64,000 nt of DNA from Saccharibacillus soli. GTDB lineage: Bacteria; Bacillota; Bacilli; Paenibacillales; Paenibacillaceae. Positions within the stretch are counted from its first letter, which is position 1. Each line of letters begins with the position of its first letter. The stretch is from the NCBI GenBank assembly GCA_002189105.1, contig NIOB01000001.1, positions 310,001-374,000 of the forward strand. Reading direction: 5' to 3'. This document shows positions 8,045 through 17,753 of this stretch, in pieces. The notes under the pieces were generated by a model. The model saw only the letters and a list, made by a program, of their open reading frames with translations, ran no database searches and was not told the origin of the DNA. The position numbers were made by a program, and so were the translations under genes.

Positions 8045-9493
8045 TTGATGGCAGAAAGACACGGAATTTATGTCGAAGAAGTCCCATTTCAACCGTTGAC
8101 CGAGGCCACGACAGACGTAACGATTCCGTTCGTGGTCGGTACCGCTCCTGTAAACTTGACGCAATTGTCAGGCTACCCGGTCAATGTACCGATCCTCGCC
8201 CGTACGTACGAAGAGGCAGTATCCGCACTCGGCTATTCGGACGACTGGGCGAATTTCACCTTGTCTGAGGTGATTTACGCTCACTTCCAGCTCTACCGGC
8301 AATCGCCGATCGTACTGGTGAACGTGCTTGACCCGGCTCGACATAAGACAGCAGTTACTGCCACATCGCTGCTGCTTGTCAAAGGCGTTGGTACGATCAA
8401 TGCAGACGGCGTGCTGACATCGACGCTTGTGGTCACATCTTCGGACGGATCCAAGACGTACGTACTCGGTACGGATTACCGGCTGACGACAAACGCTGCT
8501 GGTCGGGTTGTCATCTCGCGGATTTCAACCGGCACTATTGGCGCGAGCGACACGGTGCGCGTCGCGTACGACAAGCTGGACGGATCGGCAGTGACTTCGG
8601 CCGACATCATCGGCGGCACGGATGCAGCAACCGGAAAAGTGTCCGGACTCGAGCTGCTCAAGCAGGTGTACCCTCGTTTCCAGGTCGTACCGAGCCTTGT
8701 TTTGGCGCCTGGATTTTCGGACGACCCGGTCGTCGCCGCCGTGCTCAACGCCAAGGCAGAAAAAATCTCTGGCAACTTCAAAGCAATCGCGCTGACTGAT
8801 CTTCCAGCAGACGAAAAATATCTCGATTTGTCCGGCTGGAAGGAAGACAACAACTATGACTTCCAATCCGAAATCAATAGTTGGCCGCTGGTCACATATC
8901 AAGGCAAGACGTATCGCTATTCAACGCATCTGGCCGCGCTGATCTGCCGGACGGATGCGGATAGCAGCGGCGTGCCGTATCGGTCTCCGTCCAGCAAAGA
9001 GTTGCTGGTCGACGGTACGGTGATGGCAGACGGGACAGAGGTTGCGCTGACGATCGACGAAGCAAACGTCCTGAACGGAGATGGCATCGTAACGGCGCTC
9101 AATTTCGGTGGTTGGAAGGCATGGGGTAACCGGACGGCTATATATCCGGAAAAGACGGATCCGCAGTCCTCGTTTATTCCGGTCCGGCGAATGTTCAACT
9201 GGGTCAACAATGCGCTTATACTCCGCTTTGCAAATGATGTGGATGAGCCAACAGACCGTCGCTTGATTGATTCGGTCATCGACGAAGCAAACGTCTGGCT
9301 CAACGGCCTGACGTCGAGTGGCTATATCCTCGGCGGACGTGTTGAATTCCTTGCATCGGATAACCCAGACGTTAACCTAGTCAACGGGAAAATGCTGTTC
9401 CGGCTGTACCTGACGCCTCCATCTCCAGCACAGGAAATCTCTTACCTCGTCGCTTACGATCCGCAATATCTCGCCGTACTCACTGCGGCGTAA
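8045..9493 (+). CDS. Contractile tail sheath protein (P2 FI family)
   Basis: Outer sheath of a myovirus tail; contraction drives the tube into the host. 482 residues. The N-terminus MAERHGIYVEEVPFQPLTEA is the usual sheath start. An inserted beta domain (about residues 100-190, with SDGSKTYVLGTDYRLTT) precedes the conserved C-terminal core with FVPVRR-like SFIPVRRMFNWV and GGRVEFLASDNPDVNLVNGK. RBS AAAGGAG serves TTG 8045 or ATG 8048. This gene establishes that the phage has a contractile tail despite lambda-like head genes. Confidence 0.95.
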   Translation: MMAERHGIYVEEVPFQPLTEATTDVTIPFVVGTAPVNLTQLSGYPVNVPILARTYEEAVSALGYSDDWANFTLSEVIYAHFQLYRQSPIVLVNVLDPARHKTAVTATSLLLVKGVGTINADGVLTSTLVVTSSDGSKTYVLGTDYRLTTNAAGRVVISRISTGTIGASDTVRVAYDKLDGSAVTSADIIGGTDAATGKVSGLELLKQVYPRFQVVPSLVLAPGFSDDPVVAAVLNAKAEKISGNFKAIALTDLPADEKYLDLSGWKEDNNYDFQSEINSWPLVTYQGKTYRYSTHLAALICRTDADSSGVPYRSPSSKELLVDGTVMADGTEVALTIDEANVLNGDGIVTALNFGGWKAWGNRTAIYPEKTDPQSSFIPVRRMFNWVNNALILRFANDVDEPTDRRLIDSVIDEANVWLNGLTSSGYILGGRVEFLASDNPDVNLVNGKMLFRLYLTPPSPAQEISYLVAYDPQYLAVLTAA

Positions 9494-9510
9494 AGAAAGG
9501 GGGAAAACAC

Positions 9511-10032
9511 GTGGAAAAAGTCATTCGTGACAAAACGGTCAATTACACGGCGTATGAAGGCGGCAGTAACTTCCTCGGAACTACTACCGTGGATCTGCCG
9601 GAATTTTCGTTCCTCTCCGACTCGATCAAGGGCGCCGGCATGTTGGGGGAGACCGAGCTGCCGGCATTCGGGCAGTTCAGCTCAATGACGGTAACGCTGA
9701 ATTGGAGTACGATTGAGCCTGCAGCCATCACGCTAATGGAGTCGGGGCGGAAAATGATTACGCTCCGCAGCGCGCAACAGGCTCTCGATAAGACGAGCGG
9801 AACGCAACGTTTTGAGGCCGTAAAGATCGTGCTGGGTGGAACCGTTAAAACTCAGAGTCTCGGCAGCTTGGAGGTTGGCGCTGCGACGGGTGGCAGTACA
9901 GAGATGGAACTTACCTACGTTAAAATGAGCGTGGGTGGTAAGGATCTGATCGAAATCGATAAGTACAATATGATTTACAAAATCAACGGTAAAGACCAGC
10001 TCGCCGATCTGCGCAAAGCGCTCGGCGAATAG
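9511..10032 (+). CDS. Tail tube protein (P2 FII family)
   Basis: Major tail tube subunit, 173 residues, stacked as rings inside the sheath. Starts at GTG 9511 after AAAGGGGG. The pattern DLPEFSFLSDSIKGAGMLGE near residue 27 and the C-terminal VGGKDLIEIDKYNMIYKING are typical of the P2 FII family. It sits directly after the sheath, as in P2. Confidence 0.93.
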   Translation: MEKVIRDKTVNYTAYEGGSNFLGTTTVDLPEFSFLSDSIKGAGMLGETELPAFGQFSSMTVTLNWSTIEPAAITLMESGRKMITLRSAQQALDKTSGTQRFEAVKIVLGGTVKTQSLGSLEVGAATGGSTEMELTYVKMSVGGKDLIEIDKYNMIYKINGKDQLADLRKALGE

Positions 10033-10056
10033 AATAGAAATGGAGGAAATGAGAAG

Positions 10057-10395
10057 ATGAGCGGAAAAGATCAACAGAATAAACCAGAAGAAGTAAAGGA
10101 CGAGCGGGTATTTGCCCTGTCTCGTCCTTTTGAATTTGAAGGCGAAATCTACACGGAGTTGCTGCTCGATTTCGACAAGCTTTCCGGCAATGACTTGAAT
10201 GATGCCATCCGGGAAATGAAGGCAACGGGCTACCTGAGTGCACAAGATGTTATCCCGCTGATGGAAATGCATAAACCTTATCAAGCCTTCGTTGCAGCCA
10301 AGGCAGCGGGAGTATTCCCAGGGCTGATCTTCGCCTTGCCAGCGAAAGATTTCAGCAAAATTACGACCCGCGCAATGGTTTTTTTGAACGTGTAG
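10057..10395 (+). CDS. Tail assembly chaperone, short form
   Basis: 112-residue tail assembly chaperone in the P2 E position between tube and tape measure. Such proteins coat the tape measure during tail assembly. RBS GGAGGAAATGAG precedes ATG 10057. The N-terminal part is polar; the region from FALSRPFEFEGEIYTELLLD is the conserved core. The coding region ends 10 bases after a run of seven T, a -1 slippery site that would make a longer form. Confidence 0.85.
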   Translation: MSGKDQQNKPEEVKDERVFALSRPFEFEGEIYTELLLDFDKLSGNDLNDAIREMKATGYLSAQDVIPLMEMHKPYQAFVAAKAAGVFPGLIFALPAKDFSKITTRAMVFLNV

Positions 10396-10580
10396 GATTC
10401 GGAAAACAAGTGAATCCCGTGGCGGCGATCCGAGAGATTGCCGTCATTTTTTCTATCCAAACAAAGACACCTGTCTCATATTGGCTGGAAATGCCGCTGA
10501 TCGAGCTTGGAGAGTGGAGCGTGTCAATCATCAACGTCCTGGAACGGATGTATCCGAAATCGAAAGGGGATAAAGGCTGA
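10057..10580 (+). CDS. Tail assembly chaperone, -1 frameshift extended form
   Basis: A -1 slip on T TTT TTG (10380-10386) would fuse the chaperone to 64 further codons read from 10386 to the TGA at 10578-10580, giving about 174 residues. The extension reads ERVGFGKQVNPVAAIREIAV and later SYWLEMPLIELGEWSVSIIN, a coherent protein with no start of its own and no RBS. It ends exactly where the tape measure ATG begins. Lambda G/GT and P2 E/E' use the same mechanism. The fusion is inferred from sequence. Confidence 0.75.
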
Positions 10581-13474
10581 TGGCAAGCGGGAAAGAATAC
10601 AAAATTGCGTTTAAGCTCGCGGCGGACCTAGAATCCTCTTTCGGGACGACACTTTCGCGGGCGGAGACAGACTTAAAGAAGCTGGAGCGCCAAATCCGAG
10701 ACTTCGACGGCCTGCGGATCAGCGGCAGCGTATTGACAAATCTGCAGACGGAGACAGCTAAATTAGAGCGCGACATGCGCCAAATCAGCCGGATCGCAGG
10801 TCCAAGCGGATACTTTACGGACATGAAAAATGATGTCCGAACAGTTCTTCCAGACCTGCGTGACGTGCAAAGAGTGCTCGAAGCGATCTCGCGCGTTCGT
10901 ATGCCTGGCAATATGTTCGGTGGAGACATGGAGCGTTACCTGCGCGAAACGCGGCAGCTCCGTGATGAACTGGAGCGTATCCAGAATAGCGGTGGCCCTC
11001 CCCCAGGTCCTGGCGGTGGTGGCGGAGGCGGTGGAGATCCTTCCGGCGGAGGAATCCTGGCGCTTGGTGGCCCCGCTCTTATGGCTGGAGCAGCTGTAGT
11101 TGGTGCTGGGATCGGCATCGGCAAGGTATCTGAAGACTATCAAAAGGCAATGAACCAGATTCAGGCGTCCACTCTATCAACGGCCGACGAAATGGTTGAA
11201 ATGCGATCTGTCGCAAAAGATGTCTATTCGTCCAACATCGGCGAGGGCTGGGAACAGATTTCGCAGGTCATGGGTCAGGCCAAACAAGTAACGGGCCAGG
11301 TTGGGGAAGAACTTGGGCAGACCACCAAAAACGCAATTTCCCTGCAGGACACCTTCGAGAACCTAGACATTGAGAGTTCGCTGAAGACGGCTACCACTCT
11401 ATCGAAGCAGTTCGGTATAGACACAAACGAAGCGTTCAATTTGTTCGCTCAGGGGGCCGCTCAGGGCCTCGATTATTCAGGCGAAATGCTCGACTCGGCG
11501 AATGAGTACGCCGTTTACTTTAAGACGCTAGGTCTAAGTGCTGAAGATATGTTCAACGTCTTCAAATCTGGTAAGGAATCGGGCGCCTTTAATCTCGACA
11601 AGGTTGGCGATGCGGTGAAAGAATTTGGTATTCGCATCAAGGACGGCTCAAAGACTACTGAGGACGCTATGGGTGCTCTCTTCGCGCCTCCTGAAACGAG
11701 TAGCTTTATTGCAGCCTTGCAAAAAGGCGGCAAAAAATCGAAAGAATATGCGGATTTAATTAAAGTCATGGGCGATGCCGATGTCGCGGGGGAATTGCTC
11801 AAAAAACTTCAAAAAGGCGGGGTGACGGGAGACAAAGCCATCACTGCGATCACAAATGAGCTTTCTGGCGGGAAGATCATGCTGGAAGGTATCGCGGATG
11901 GGTCACTCAAAGGCACAGAGGCCATGAGTCAGATCATAGAAAAACTCATGGAGATGGATGATAAATCCCTACAAGCGCAATACGGCGTTGCTCTCTTCGG
12001 TACTCAATGGGAGGACATGGAGGCTTCAACGATCGCGGCGCTGACGAATGTTGAAAACACCTTCGATCAGACGAAGGATTCGATGGGCGAGATCACCAAG
12101 ATCAAGTACAACACGATTGGACAGGCTTTCCGAGGTATCGGCCGACAGATTCAAACAAGTTTCGTGCTTCCGCTGGTAGACGCTGCTCTCCCAGCACTTT
12201 CTGCATTCTCGAATTGGTTTGCTACAGTGATACCGAAGGTGAAAAGCTTCTTTTCCACCTTCACTGGGAGCACTAATTTCGATAAGATTCAGGATATTTT
12301 CAAAGAGTTCAGCCTCGGTAACTTTGGAGAATCAGTTCAAGACAGTATTCATTCAGTTTTGACGAGTTTTGGGATCGGGTCGGAAGCTGCTTCGCAGTTC
12401 AGCAGCATGTTCGCTAAGACGTTCGCGGCCGTGCAAAATGGCTTCAATAGCTTCCGCGCATGGATTGGCCCGATCATGGCTCAGGTCGGAACTGTTGTTT
12501 GGAATACGATCACGTCGCTGGCATCTGGATTTGGAAAAATCATTTCCGCAATCGCTCCGGTCGTAGCGTATGTGTCAGGTAAAGTCGGTCCGATCATCGC
12601 CCAAGTATTCGGGTTTATTGGCACAAGCGTTATTCCGGCTTTTATTTCGGCTTGGGGCATCATCGGGCCGAAGATTGGAGAAGTCGTCGGACTCGTCGGG
12701 CCGCTGATGACGGCTCTTTTTAATGCGATCAAACCTACAATCGACGGTATCGTCGCAGCGTTTCAATTCGCCTGGCCATTCATTCAAACAATTGTGATGA
12801 CCGCGATTGACATCATCAAAGGCGTGATTGGCGGACTCTTAGATGTTCTAGGCGGCGTCATTACATTCGTGACCGGGGTCTTTGCGGGCGATTGGTCGCA
12901 GGCTTGGAACGGAATCGTCCAGATATTCAGCGGTGTCTGGGACACGATCAAGAGTATCGCGGTTGGTGCAATCAACGGCGTCATCCAAATCATTAATAAT
13001 GGTATTGCCAAGATCAACGGCCTGAGTTTTGACATGCCGGAACTTCTAGGCGGTGGCCATGTCGGAGTGAATATCCCAACCATCCCGACGATCGATAGTG
13101 GTGGAGGTCGTTCCTCGGGCGGATCAAGCTGGGGTAAGAGCACTGGCAAGCAGCAGAGTCAAGGCAGGATGCAGGCGTTCGCGCGCGGCGGTATCGCGGA
13201 CCAGGCATCGATTTTTGGCGAGGCCGGTCCGGAGATGGCCATTCCGCTTAACAACAGCCCGCGCTCACACTCGCTGCTTGAGCAAACGAATCGAATGATG
13301 GGGCACGATACGGGCGGCGGTCAGGCAGTTACGATCGAGTACAGCCCGCAGATCATCATTCAGGGGAACGCGGACGCAGCGGTAATCAAACAAGCGCAGG
13401 ACGATGGCTACAATGAATTCAAGCAACATATGGATCGCTACTTTAAACAGCAAAGGAGAGTGTCGTTCGGATGA
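10580..13474 (+). CDS. Tail tape measure protein
   Basis: 964 residues; sets tail length and is ejected first during infection. The N-terminal 130 residues are coiled-coil rich. A Pro/Gly-rich linker follows at about 134-155, then a hydrophobic stretch (ALMAGAAVVGAGIGIGKVSE), the TP901-type core, and repeated hydrophobic segments from residue 640 to 820. The C-terminus carries FARGGIADQASIFGEAGPE, a signature of tape measure proteins. The ATG overlaps the stop of the frameshifted chaperone. Confidence 0.93.
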   Translation: MASGKEYKIAFKLAADLESSFGTTLSRAETDLKKLERQIRDFDGLRISGSVLTNLQTETAKLERDMRQISRIAGPSGYFTDMKNDVRTVLPDLRDVQRVLEAISRVRMPGNMFGGDMERYLRETRQLRDELERIQNSGGPPPGPGGGGGGGGDPSGGGILALGGPALMAGAAVVGAGIGIGKVSEDYQKAMNQIQASTLSTADEMVEMRSVAKDVYSSNIGEGWEQISQVMGQAKQVTGQVGEELGQTTKNAISLQDTFENLDIESSLKTATTLSKQFGIDTNEAFNLFAQGAAQGLDYSGEMLDSANEYAVYFKTLGLSAEDMFNVFKSGKESGAFNLDKVGDAVKEFGIRIKDGSKTTEDAMGALFAPPETSSFIAALQKGGKKSKEYADLIKVMGDADVAGELLKKLQKGGVTGDKAITAITNELSGGKIMLEGIADGSLKGTEAMSQIIEKLMEMDDKSLQAQYGVALFGTQWEDMEASTIAALTNVENTFDQTKDSMGEITKIKYNTIGQAFRGIGRQIQTSFVLPLVDAALPALSAFSNWFATVIPKVKSFFSTFTGSTNFDKIQDIFKEFSLGNFGESVQDSIHSVLTSFGIGSEAASQFSSMFAKTFAAVQNGFNSFRAWIGPIMAQVGTVVWNTITSLASGFGKIISAIAPVVAYVSGKVGPIIAQVFGFIGTSVIPAFISAWGIIGPKIGEVVGLVGPLMTALFNAIKPTIDGIVAAFQFAWPFIQTIVMTAIDIIKGVIGGLLDVLGGVITFVTGVFAGDWSQAWNGIVQIFSGVWDTIKSIAVGAINGVIQIINNGIAKINGLSFDMPELLGGGHVGVNIPTIPTIDSGGGRSSGGSSWGKSTGKQQSQGRMQAFARGGIADQASIFGEAGPEMAIPLNNSPRSHSLLEQTNRMMGHDTGGGQAVTIEYSPQIIIQGNADAAVIKQAQDDGYNEFKQHMDRYFKQQRRVSFG

Positions 13475-13677
13475 CGTATCGCACTGTTCAGGGCGACACT
13501 TGGGATCTGATTTCCTATAAGGTTTACGAGACGGAGGATCACATGCCGCTGCTGATGGATGCCAACACAGAGCATGCGCGTACTGTCGTATTCCCGGCTA
13601 ATGTGGTGCTTCAGGTGCCCGCTAAACCAGCAGAGTCGTTTGCCGATTTGCCGCCGTGGAAGCAGGTAGAGCTATGA
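13471..13677 (+). CDS. Tail protein X (LysM-like), P2 gpX family
   Basis: 68-residue protein with the LysM-like pattern YRTVQGDTWDLISYKVYETE and a C-terminal VVFPANVVLQVPAKP. P2 gpX proteins of this type sit at the baseplate hub or near the tape measure and bind glycan or tail components. Overlaps the tape measure stop by 4 bases and the next gene by ATGA. Confidence 0.88.
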   Translation: MTYRTVQGDTWDLISYKVYETEDHMPLLMDANTEHARTVVFPANVVLQVPAKPAESFADLPPWKQVEL

Positions 13678-14843
13678 TCGAGGCACGACATGCGTCAGCT
13701 CTTATCAAATACAATGGCAAGGACGTAACGACTGATCTTGCTGCTGATCTACTTGACTTTTCATACACGGATGCCGCGCCGGGTGAGGCAGATGATCTCA
13801 GCATCACGTTACAGGACCGCTTGCGCCGCTGGTCTGGACCGTGGACGCCAAACAAAGGTGATACGATTGTCGCGGAGATCCTTCCCCGTAACTGGGATAA
13901 GCCGGGTGATAAGCTGCGACTGCCGTGCGGATCTTTTTCGGTGGATTCACTGGAGCTTAGCGGCCCGCCGGATACAGTGGCCATCAAGGCGGCATCGATC
14001 CCCGGCGATGTGCCTGGACGAACGGAGAAGCGGACGAAAGCATGGGAAAAAGCAACGCTCAAGTCGATCGCAACCGAGATCGCCAAGCGCTGCAAGCTCA
14101 AGCTGCTATACACGGCTGACACCAACCCGGCCTACGACCGACAGGATCAGACCGATCAGACCGACACGGCATTTTTGGCGCAGTTGGCGAAGGACGAAGG
14201 GATCGCACTCAAGGTGAGTGGCGGCCAACTCGTCCTTTTTGACGAGGCGGATTTTGAAAAGCGGAAAGAGGTTGCGACGCTGAAGCGCGGTGAAAGCAAC
14301 ATCCTCAGCTACAAATTTTCGGATGATACGGCGTTCGTCGCTTATTCATCCGCGACGGTCTCGTACACGCCTCCTAAGCCTGAAAAGGCTAAGGCAGCCG
14401 ACAAGGCGCGAAAGGACGCCAAAAAGACAGGGGGCGGTACATCGCCGTCCCCTTCGCCGAAGACACTCACTGCACACTCCGCGCCAGCCAAAGGCGCAAA
14501 AGAGGCGGCAAACAAGGCAGCAACGGAAAAGCCGGCGATCGTCGTGAAGTATACGGCTCCCGGGGCGCCGAAGGGCGGTCCGGTCCTCAAGATCAACCAG
14601 AGCGTCAGCAGTCAGGCGGAGGCTCAACGTGTGGCCCGTAATGCGCTGCGCGAGAACAATAAGCAGGCTGGCCAAGCCAGCTTTGAACTGATGGGAAACG
14701 TTCGACTGGTGTCGGGTGTGACAATCATTGTTAAAGGGTTTGGGCGATTTGATGGCAAGTACATCGTCGTTTCGGCGACACACTCGGTCGGCGGCAGTGG
14801 CTACACAACGTCGATCACGATCAGAAAAGTATTGGGGTGGTAA
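13674..14843 (+). CDS. Baseplate hub protein, late control gene D family
   Basis: Baseplate hub protein of the P2 gpD/T4 gp27 type, about 389 residues from ATG 13674; this start overlaps the gpX stop as ATGA and is preferred to the upstream in-frame start at 13656. DLLDFSYTDAAPGEADDLSI near the N-terminus is a strong family marker. A low-complexity Ala/Lys linker occupies roughly residues 230-290. The C-terminus (GKYIVVSATHSVGGSGYTTS) is the conserved final domain. Confidence 0.92.
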   Translation: MIEARHASALIKYNGKDVTTDLAADLLDFSYTDAAPGEADDLSITLQDRLRRWSGPWTPNKGDTIVAEILPRNWDKPGDKLRLPCGSFSVDSLELSGPPDTVAIKAASIPGDVPGRTEKRTKAWEKATLKSIATEIAKRCKLKLLYTADTNPAYDRQDQTDQTDTAFLAQLAKDEGIALKVSGGQLVLFDEADFEKRKEVATLKRGESNILSYKFSDDTAFVAYSSATVSYTPPKPEKAKAADKARKDAKKTGGGTSPSPSPKTLTAHSAPAKGAKEAANKAATEKPAIVVKYTAPGAPKGGPVLKINQSVSSQAEAQRVARNALRENNKQAGQASFELMGNVRLVSGVTIIVKGFGRFDGKYIVVSATHSVGGSGYTTSITIRKVLGW

Positions 14844-15337
14844 CGGTGACAGCGAAATTGATTCGAGTTGGCCAAGTGTCCGCAGTTGATCCGGAGGCAG
14901 GCGCGGCGAGGGTGACGTTTCCAGATCTCGACGAAGTCGTCTCCGGCTGGCTGCCAGTGATTGGCTACGGCCGCACATGGGCACGCACTTATGCTCTTCC
15001 TGCAGCTGGCGATATGGTGGCCGTAATCTTTCTTTCAGCGGGTGTGCAGGATGGCTTCGTCCTCGGCAATTATCAGGTGCTTGACGAGGACGTCGATGTG
15101 ACGGACGACCAGTTCGGCGTCTGGTTTGAGGACGGAAGCCGCGTCTATTATGACCGTGCCGCTGGCGAGCTTGTTGTTGAATCTACAGGGTCAATACGGG
15201 CGGTGGCAACGGATGTTAGGGTGACCGCAACCGGCACAGCCAAACTCGCCGCGCCTACGATCATCCTGGACGCGCAGACCGTCCGAGTAACTGGCAATCT
15301 GGCGGCAGCCGGCACCGTCACGGGGTCGAATCTATGA
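14837..15337 (+). CDS. Baseplate spike protein V
   Basis: Central spike that punctures the cell envelope, of the P2 gpV family. The OB-fold N-terminus reads RVGQVSAVDPEAGAARVTFP and is followed by PAAGDMVAVIFLSAGVQDGF. The C-terminal 60 residues are a repetitive beta-helix-like stretch rich in Thr, Val and Ala. GTG at 14837 or 14846 could start it; no strong RBS decides. Overlaps gene D. Confidence 0.9.
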   Translation: MVTVTAKLIRVGQVSAVDPEAGAARVTFPDLDEVVSGWLPVIGYGRTWARTYALPAAGDMVAVIFLSAGVQDGFVLGNYQVLDEDVDVTDDQFGVWFEDGSRVYYDRAAGELVVESTGSIRAVATDVRVTATGTAKLAAPTIILDAQTVRVTGNLAAAGTVTGSNL

Positions 15338-15735
15338 GCGGTAAGATCGGTAGCCTGGGCGACGTCGTATTTACGGTCAGCAGCAAATTGATCCGGACGT
15401 TTGATGAACTCAGCCGCTCGGCGTCGCCGCGTTGGGCGAACCACGACATCCATTTGCAAAAGCCAAAGTCGGAGTATCTGGGTCCGGGGCTGGACACCAT
15501 CTCGTTCCAGGTCCGTTTTGACGCGCGGCTTGGTGTCGATCCTCGGAAGGAAGCCGATCGGATGATTAATCTGGCGCAGAAGGGGAAGCCTGTCGCGTTT
15601 GCGATCGGCGGCAAAAAGCTGGGCACATATCTTTGGAAGTTGACCAGTGTCGAGCAAGGATGGACCCGGATCGACAACAAGGGGAACGCGCTCGTGATCG
15701 AGGTGAGCATCAGTCTGGAGGAATACGCAAAATGA
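15334..15735 (+). CDS. Tail protein, P2 gpU family
   Basis: 133 residues with the U-family pattern GSLGDVVFTVSSKLIRTFDE, then GPGLDTISFQVRFDARLGVD. P2 gpU is a tail completion protein. Overlaps gpV by four bases and gpW by ATGA. Its place between V and W differs from P2 itself, where U lies between tape measure and X, but is common in Gram-positive myophages. Confidence 0.9.
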   Translation: MSGKIGSLGDVVFTVSSKLIRTFDELSRSASPRWANHDIHLQKPKSEYLGPGLDTISFQVRFDARLGVDPRKEADRMINLAQKGKPVAFAIGGKKLGTYLWKLTSVEQGWTRIDNKGNALVIEVSISLEEYAK

Positions 15736-16085
15736 GCACATATACAACGCGAATGTTCGCAGGTACCGCAATCAATTTCGCTCCGGCCAGCGAAGCTGAA
15801 GAAATCTCGCAGAACATCTGCATGATCCTGGGCACGGTCAAGGGCGAGGCGCCGTTCGCACGCGGCTTTGGTGTCGATGCTTCAGCGCAGGATGAGCCGG
15901 ACTTGGTTGCTCAAGCGCGATTTACTGGCGCCGCAATCGAAGCAATTGCTGAGTATGAGCCACGGGCGGCCGTAGACTCGATCATATTTGAGCAGACCGA
16001 CATGGAGCGTGCAGACGGACAGTTCGTAGCCGTTGTCCGCTGGCGTCGTGCTGAGGAAGGAGAGGACAATGACGAATTTGCTTGA
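15732..16085 (+). CDS. Baseplate wedge protein W (gp25-like)
   Basis: 117 residues from ATG 15732, which overlaps the gpU stop. The gp25/W family core is visible: EISQNICMILGTVKGEAPFA, then a GVD turn and AIAEYEPRAAVDSI. This lysozyme-like-fold protein links the sheath to the baseplate wedge. It is followed at once by J, as in P2. Confidence 0.9.
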   Translation: MSTYTTRMFAGTAINFAPASEAEEISQNICMILGTVKGEAPFARGFGVDASAQDEPDLVAQARFTGAAIEAIAEYEPRAAVDSIIFEQTDMERADGQFVAVVRWRRAEEGEDNDEFA

Positions 16086-17199
16086 TTTGCCGGACATCAC
16101 TTTTTATCAGCCTGAAGTCAAGGCGTTGACGGACGAACTGATCGCTGAGGTCGAACGTCTTGAGGAGCGAACGTTGTATCCAGGAGACCCGATCCGGCTG
16201 CTGCTCCAGGGCGTGGCCATGAAGCTGGTACAGCAGCAGGTGCTTATCAACCAAACGGCTAAGGCAACGCTGCTGCGTTATGCGCCACTCGACGTGCTAC
16301 GTCATATGGGCGCTCCGTTCGGTGTTGAACAATTGCCAGCGGAACCCGCGGTTGCGACGATTCGCTTCACGCTTTCGATTCCGATTTCCTCGGCTACAAT
16401 CATTCCAGCGGGTATCCGTATAGGGCCTGAGGGCGGCGGAGGCGAGTTGTATTTCAGCACAACGGATATTCTGCAAATTCCTGCAGGCTCACAATCAGGC
16501 ACCGTGTCGGCGGAGTGCTCAATACCAGGTACGGAAGGGAACGGATTTCTTCCTGGCCAGCTCAACGTGCTGATCGATCCGCTGCCGTTCGTCAGCTCGG
16601 TGGGCAACGTGACGGAGTCCGCTGGCGGCGCAGCGGCGGAGAGCGTGGATAGCCTGCGCGAGCGAATCCGTCAGGCTCCCGAGAGCTTCAGCACTGCAGG
16701 GCCGTCTGGAGCCTACGAGTTTTGGGCAAAGAGTGCATACGCAGCAATCATTGACGTCAAATCGGTTTCGCCCGCACCGATGGAGGTGCTCGTTGTGCCT
16801 CTCCTAAACGGCGGCGTGCTACCGTCACAGGACGCACTCGATGCCGTCGCGCATAAGCTCAATGACAAGACGATCCGCCCGCAGACGGACAAAGTAACGG
16901 TCGCTGCTCCGTCTCCGATCGAGTACGACATCAACCTGACCTATTACATTCTGCGTTCGCGTGCGGCCGAATCTGCGGCCATCCAAGCTGCGGTTAACCA
17001 GGCGGTTGAAGACTACCAGCTTTGGCAGCGAATCGCGCTCGGACGTGATATTGACCCATCCGAGCTTATTTTCCGTGTGCGCGATGCTGGCGCTATAGCG
17101 ATCGCTGTTACCAGCCCGGCACAGACGCCTGTGGCCGATACGGAAGTCGCACAGGATCGGACCGTGAACGTGACGTTTGGAGGGCTGCGTGATGGCTGA
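16069..17199 (+). CDS. Baseplate wedge protein J
   Basis: 376 residues from ATG 16069, which has GGAAGGAGAGG upstream; it overlaps W by 17 bases. P2 gpJ-type wedge protein with PDITFYQPEVKALTDELIAE at the N-terminus, a central GNGFLPGQLNVLIDPLP segment and SVDSLRERIRQAPESFSTAG, a strong family signature. It forms the peripheral baseplate. Confidence 0.93.
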   Translation: MTNLLDLPDITFYQPEVKALTDELIAEVERLEERTLYPGDPIRLLLQGVAMKLVQQQVLINQTAKATLLRYAPLDVLRHMGAPFGVEQLPAEPAVATIRFTLSIPISSATIIPAGIRIGPEGGGGELYFSTTDILQIPAGSQSGTVSAECSIPGTEGNGFLPGQLNVLIDPLPFVSSVGNVTESAGGAAAESVDSLRERIRQAPESFSTAGPSGAYEFWAKSAYAAIIDVKSVSPAPMEVLVVPLLNGGVLPSQDALDAVAHKLNDKTIRPQTDKVTVAAPSPIEYDINLTYYILRSRAAESAAIQAAVNQAVEDYQLWQRIALGRDIDPSELIFRVRDAGAIAIAVTSPAQTPVADTEVAQDRTVNVTFGGLRDG

Positions 17200-17743
17200 C
17201 ATCAATGATTCGACGCTGCTATCGACACTCCCGCAGGTGCTTCGCCGTGACGACACGGCTGCTGCGGTAGCGCAATCGATCGACGCTGCTATGCAGCGAA
17301 TCGGCGGTACGCTAGATCGGATTAACCTCATCAGCCGTCCGGACACTTGGACAGATGAGGAAACAAACGAGTTGGCTTGGCAATATCACGTTGACTTCTA
17401 TGATCCAATGCTGCCGCTGGAGCAGCGCCGAGAGCTTGTTCAAAACTCGATCCGCTGGCATCGCCATAAAGGTACGGACTCAGCGGTCGAGGAGCTTATC
17501 ACCACGCTTTTCGGCAGCGGGAGGGTTGATAATTGGTACGTGTATGGAGGAGATCCTGGATACTTTCAGGTCGTGACGGACAATCCGGACGTGACTACAG
17601 ACCGTGCGACCGAATTCATCCAAGCGCTGAATTCGGTCAAACGGCTTTCAGCCTGGCTGGACAGCGTGGTTTTGGAGCAAACGGAGACGATGCCAATCTA
17701 TTACGGGTTTCCAATGCACGTTGGCGAGACTATGCAGATATAA
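17192..17743 (+). CDS. Tail protein I (P2 gpI family)
   Basis: 183 residues from ATG 17192 with GGAGGG 7 bases upstream; overlaps J by 8 bases. Contains ELAWQYHVDFYDPMLPLEQR and IRWHRHKGTDSAVEELITTL, diagnostic for gpI baseplate proteins that connect wedge and fibre. The C-terminus is a short beta domain. Confidence 0.92.
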   Translation: MADINDSTLLSTLPQVLRRDDTAAAVAQSIDAAMQRIGGTLDRINLISRPDTWTDEETNELAWQYHVDFYDPMLPLEQRRELVQNSIRWHRHKGTDSAVEELITTLFGSGRVDNWYVYGGDPGYFQVVTDNPDVTTDRATEFIQALNSVKRLSAWLDSVVLEQTETMPIYYGFPMHVGETMQI

Positions 17744-17753
17744 GGAGGGGCAC

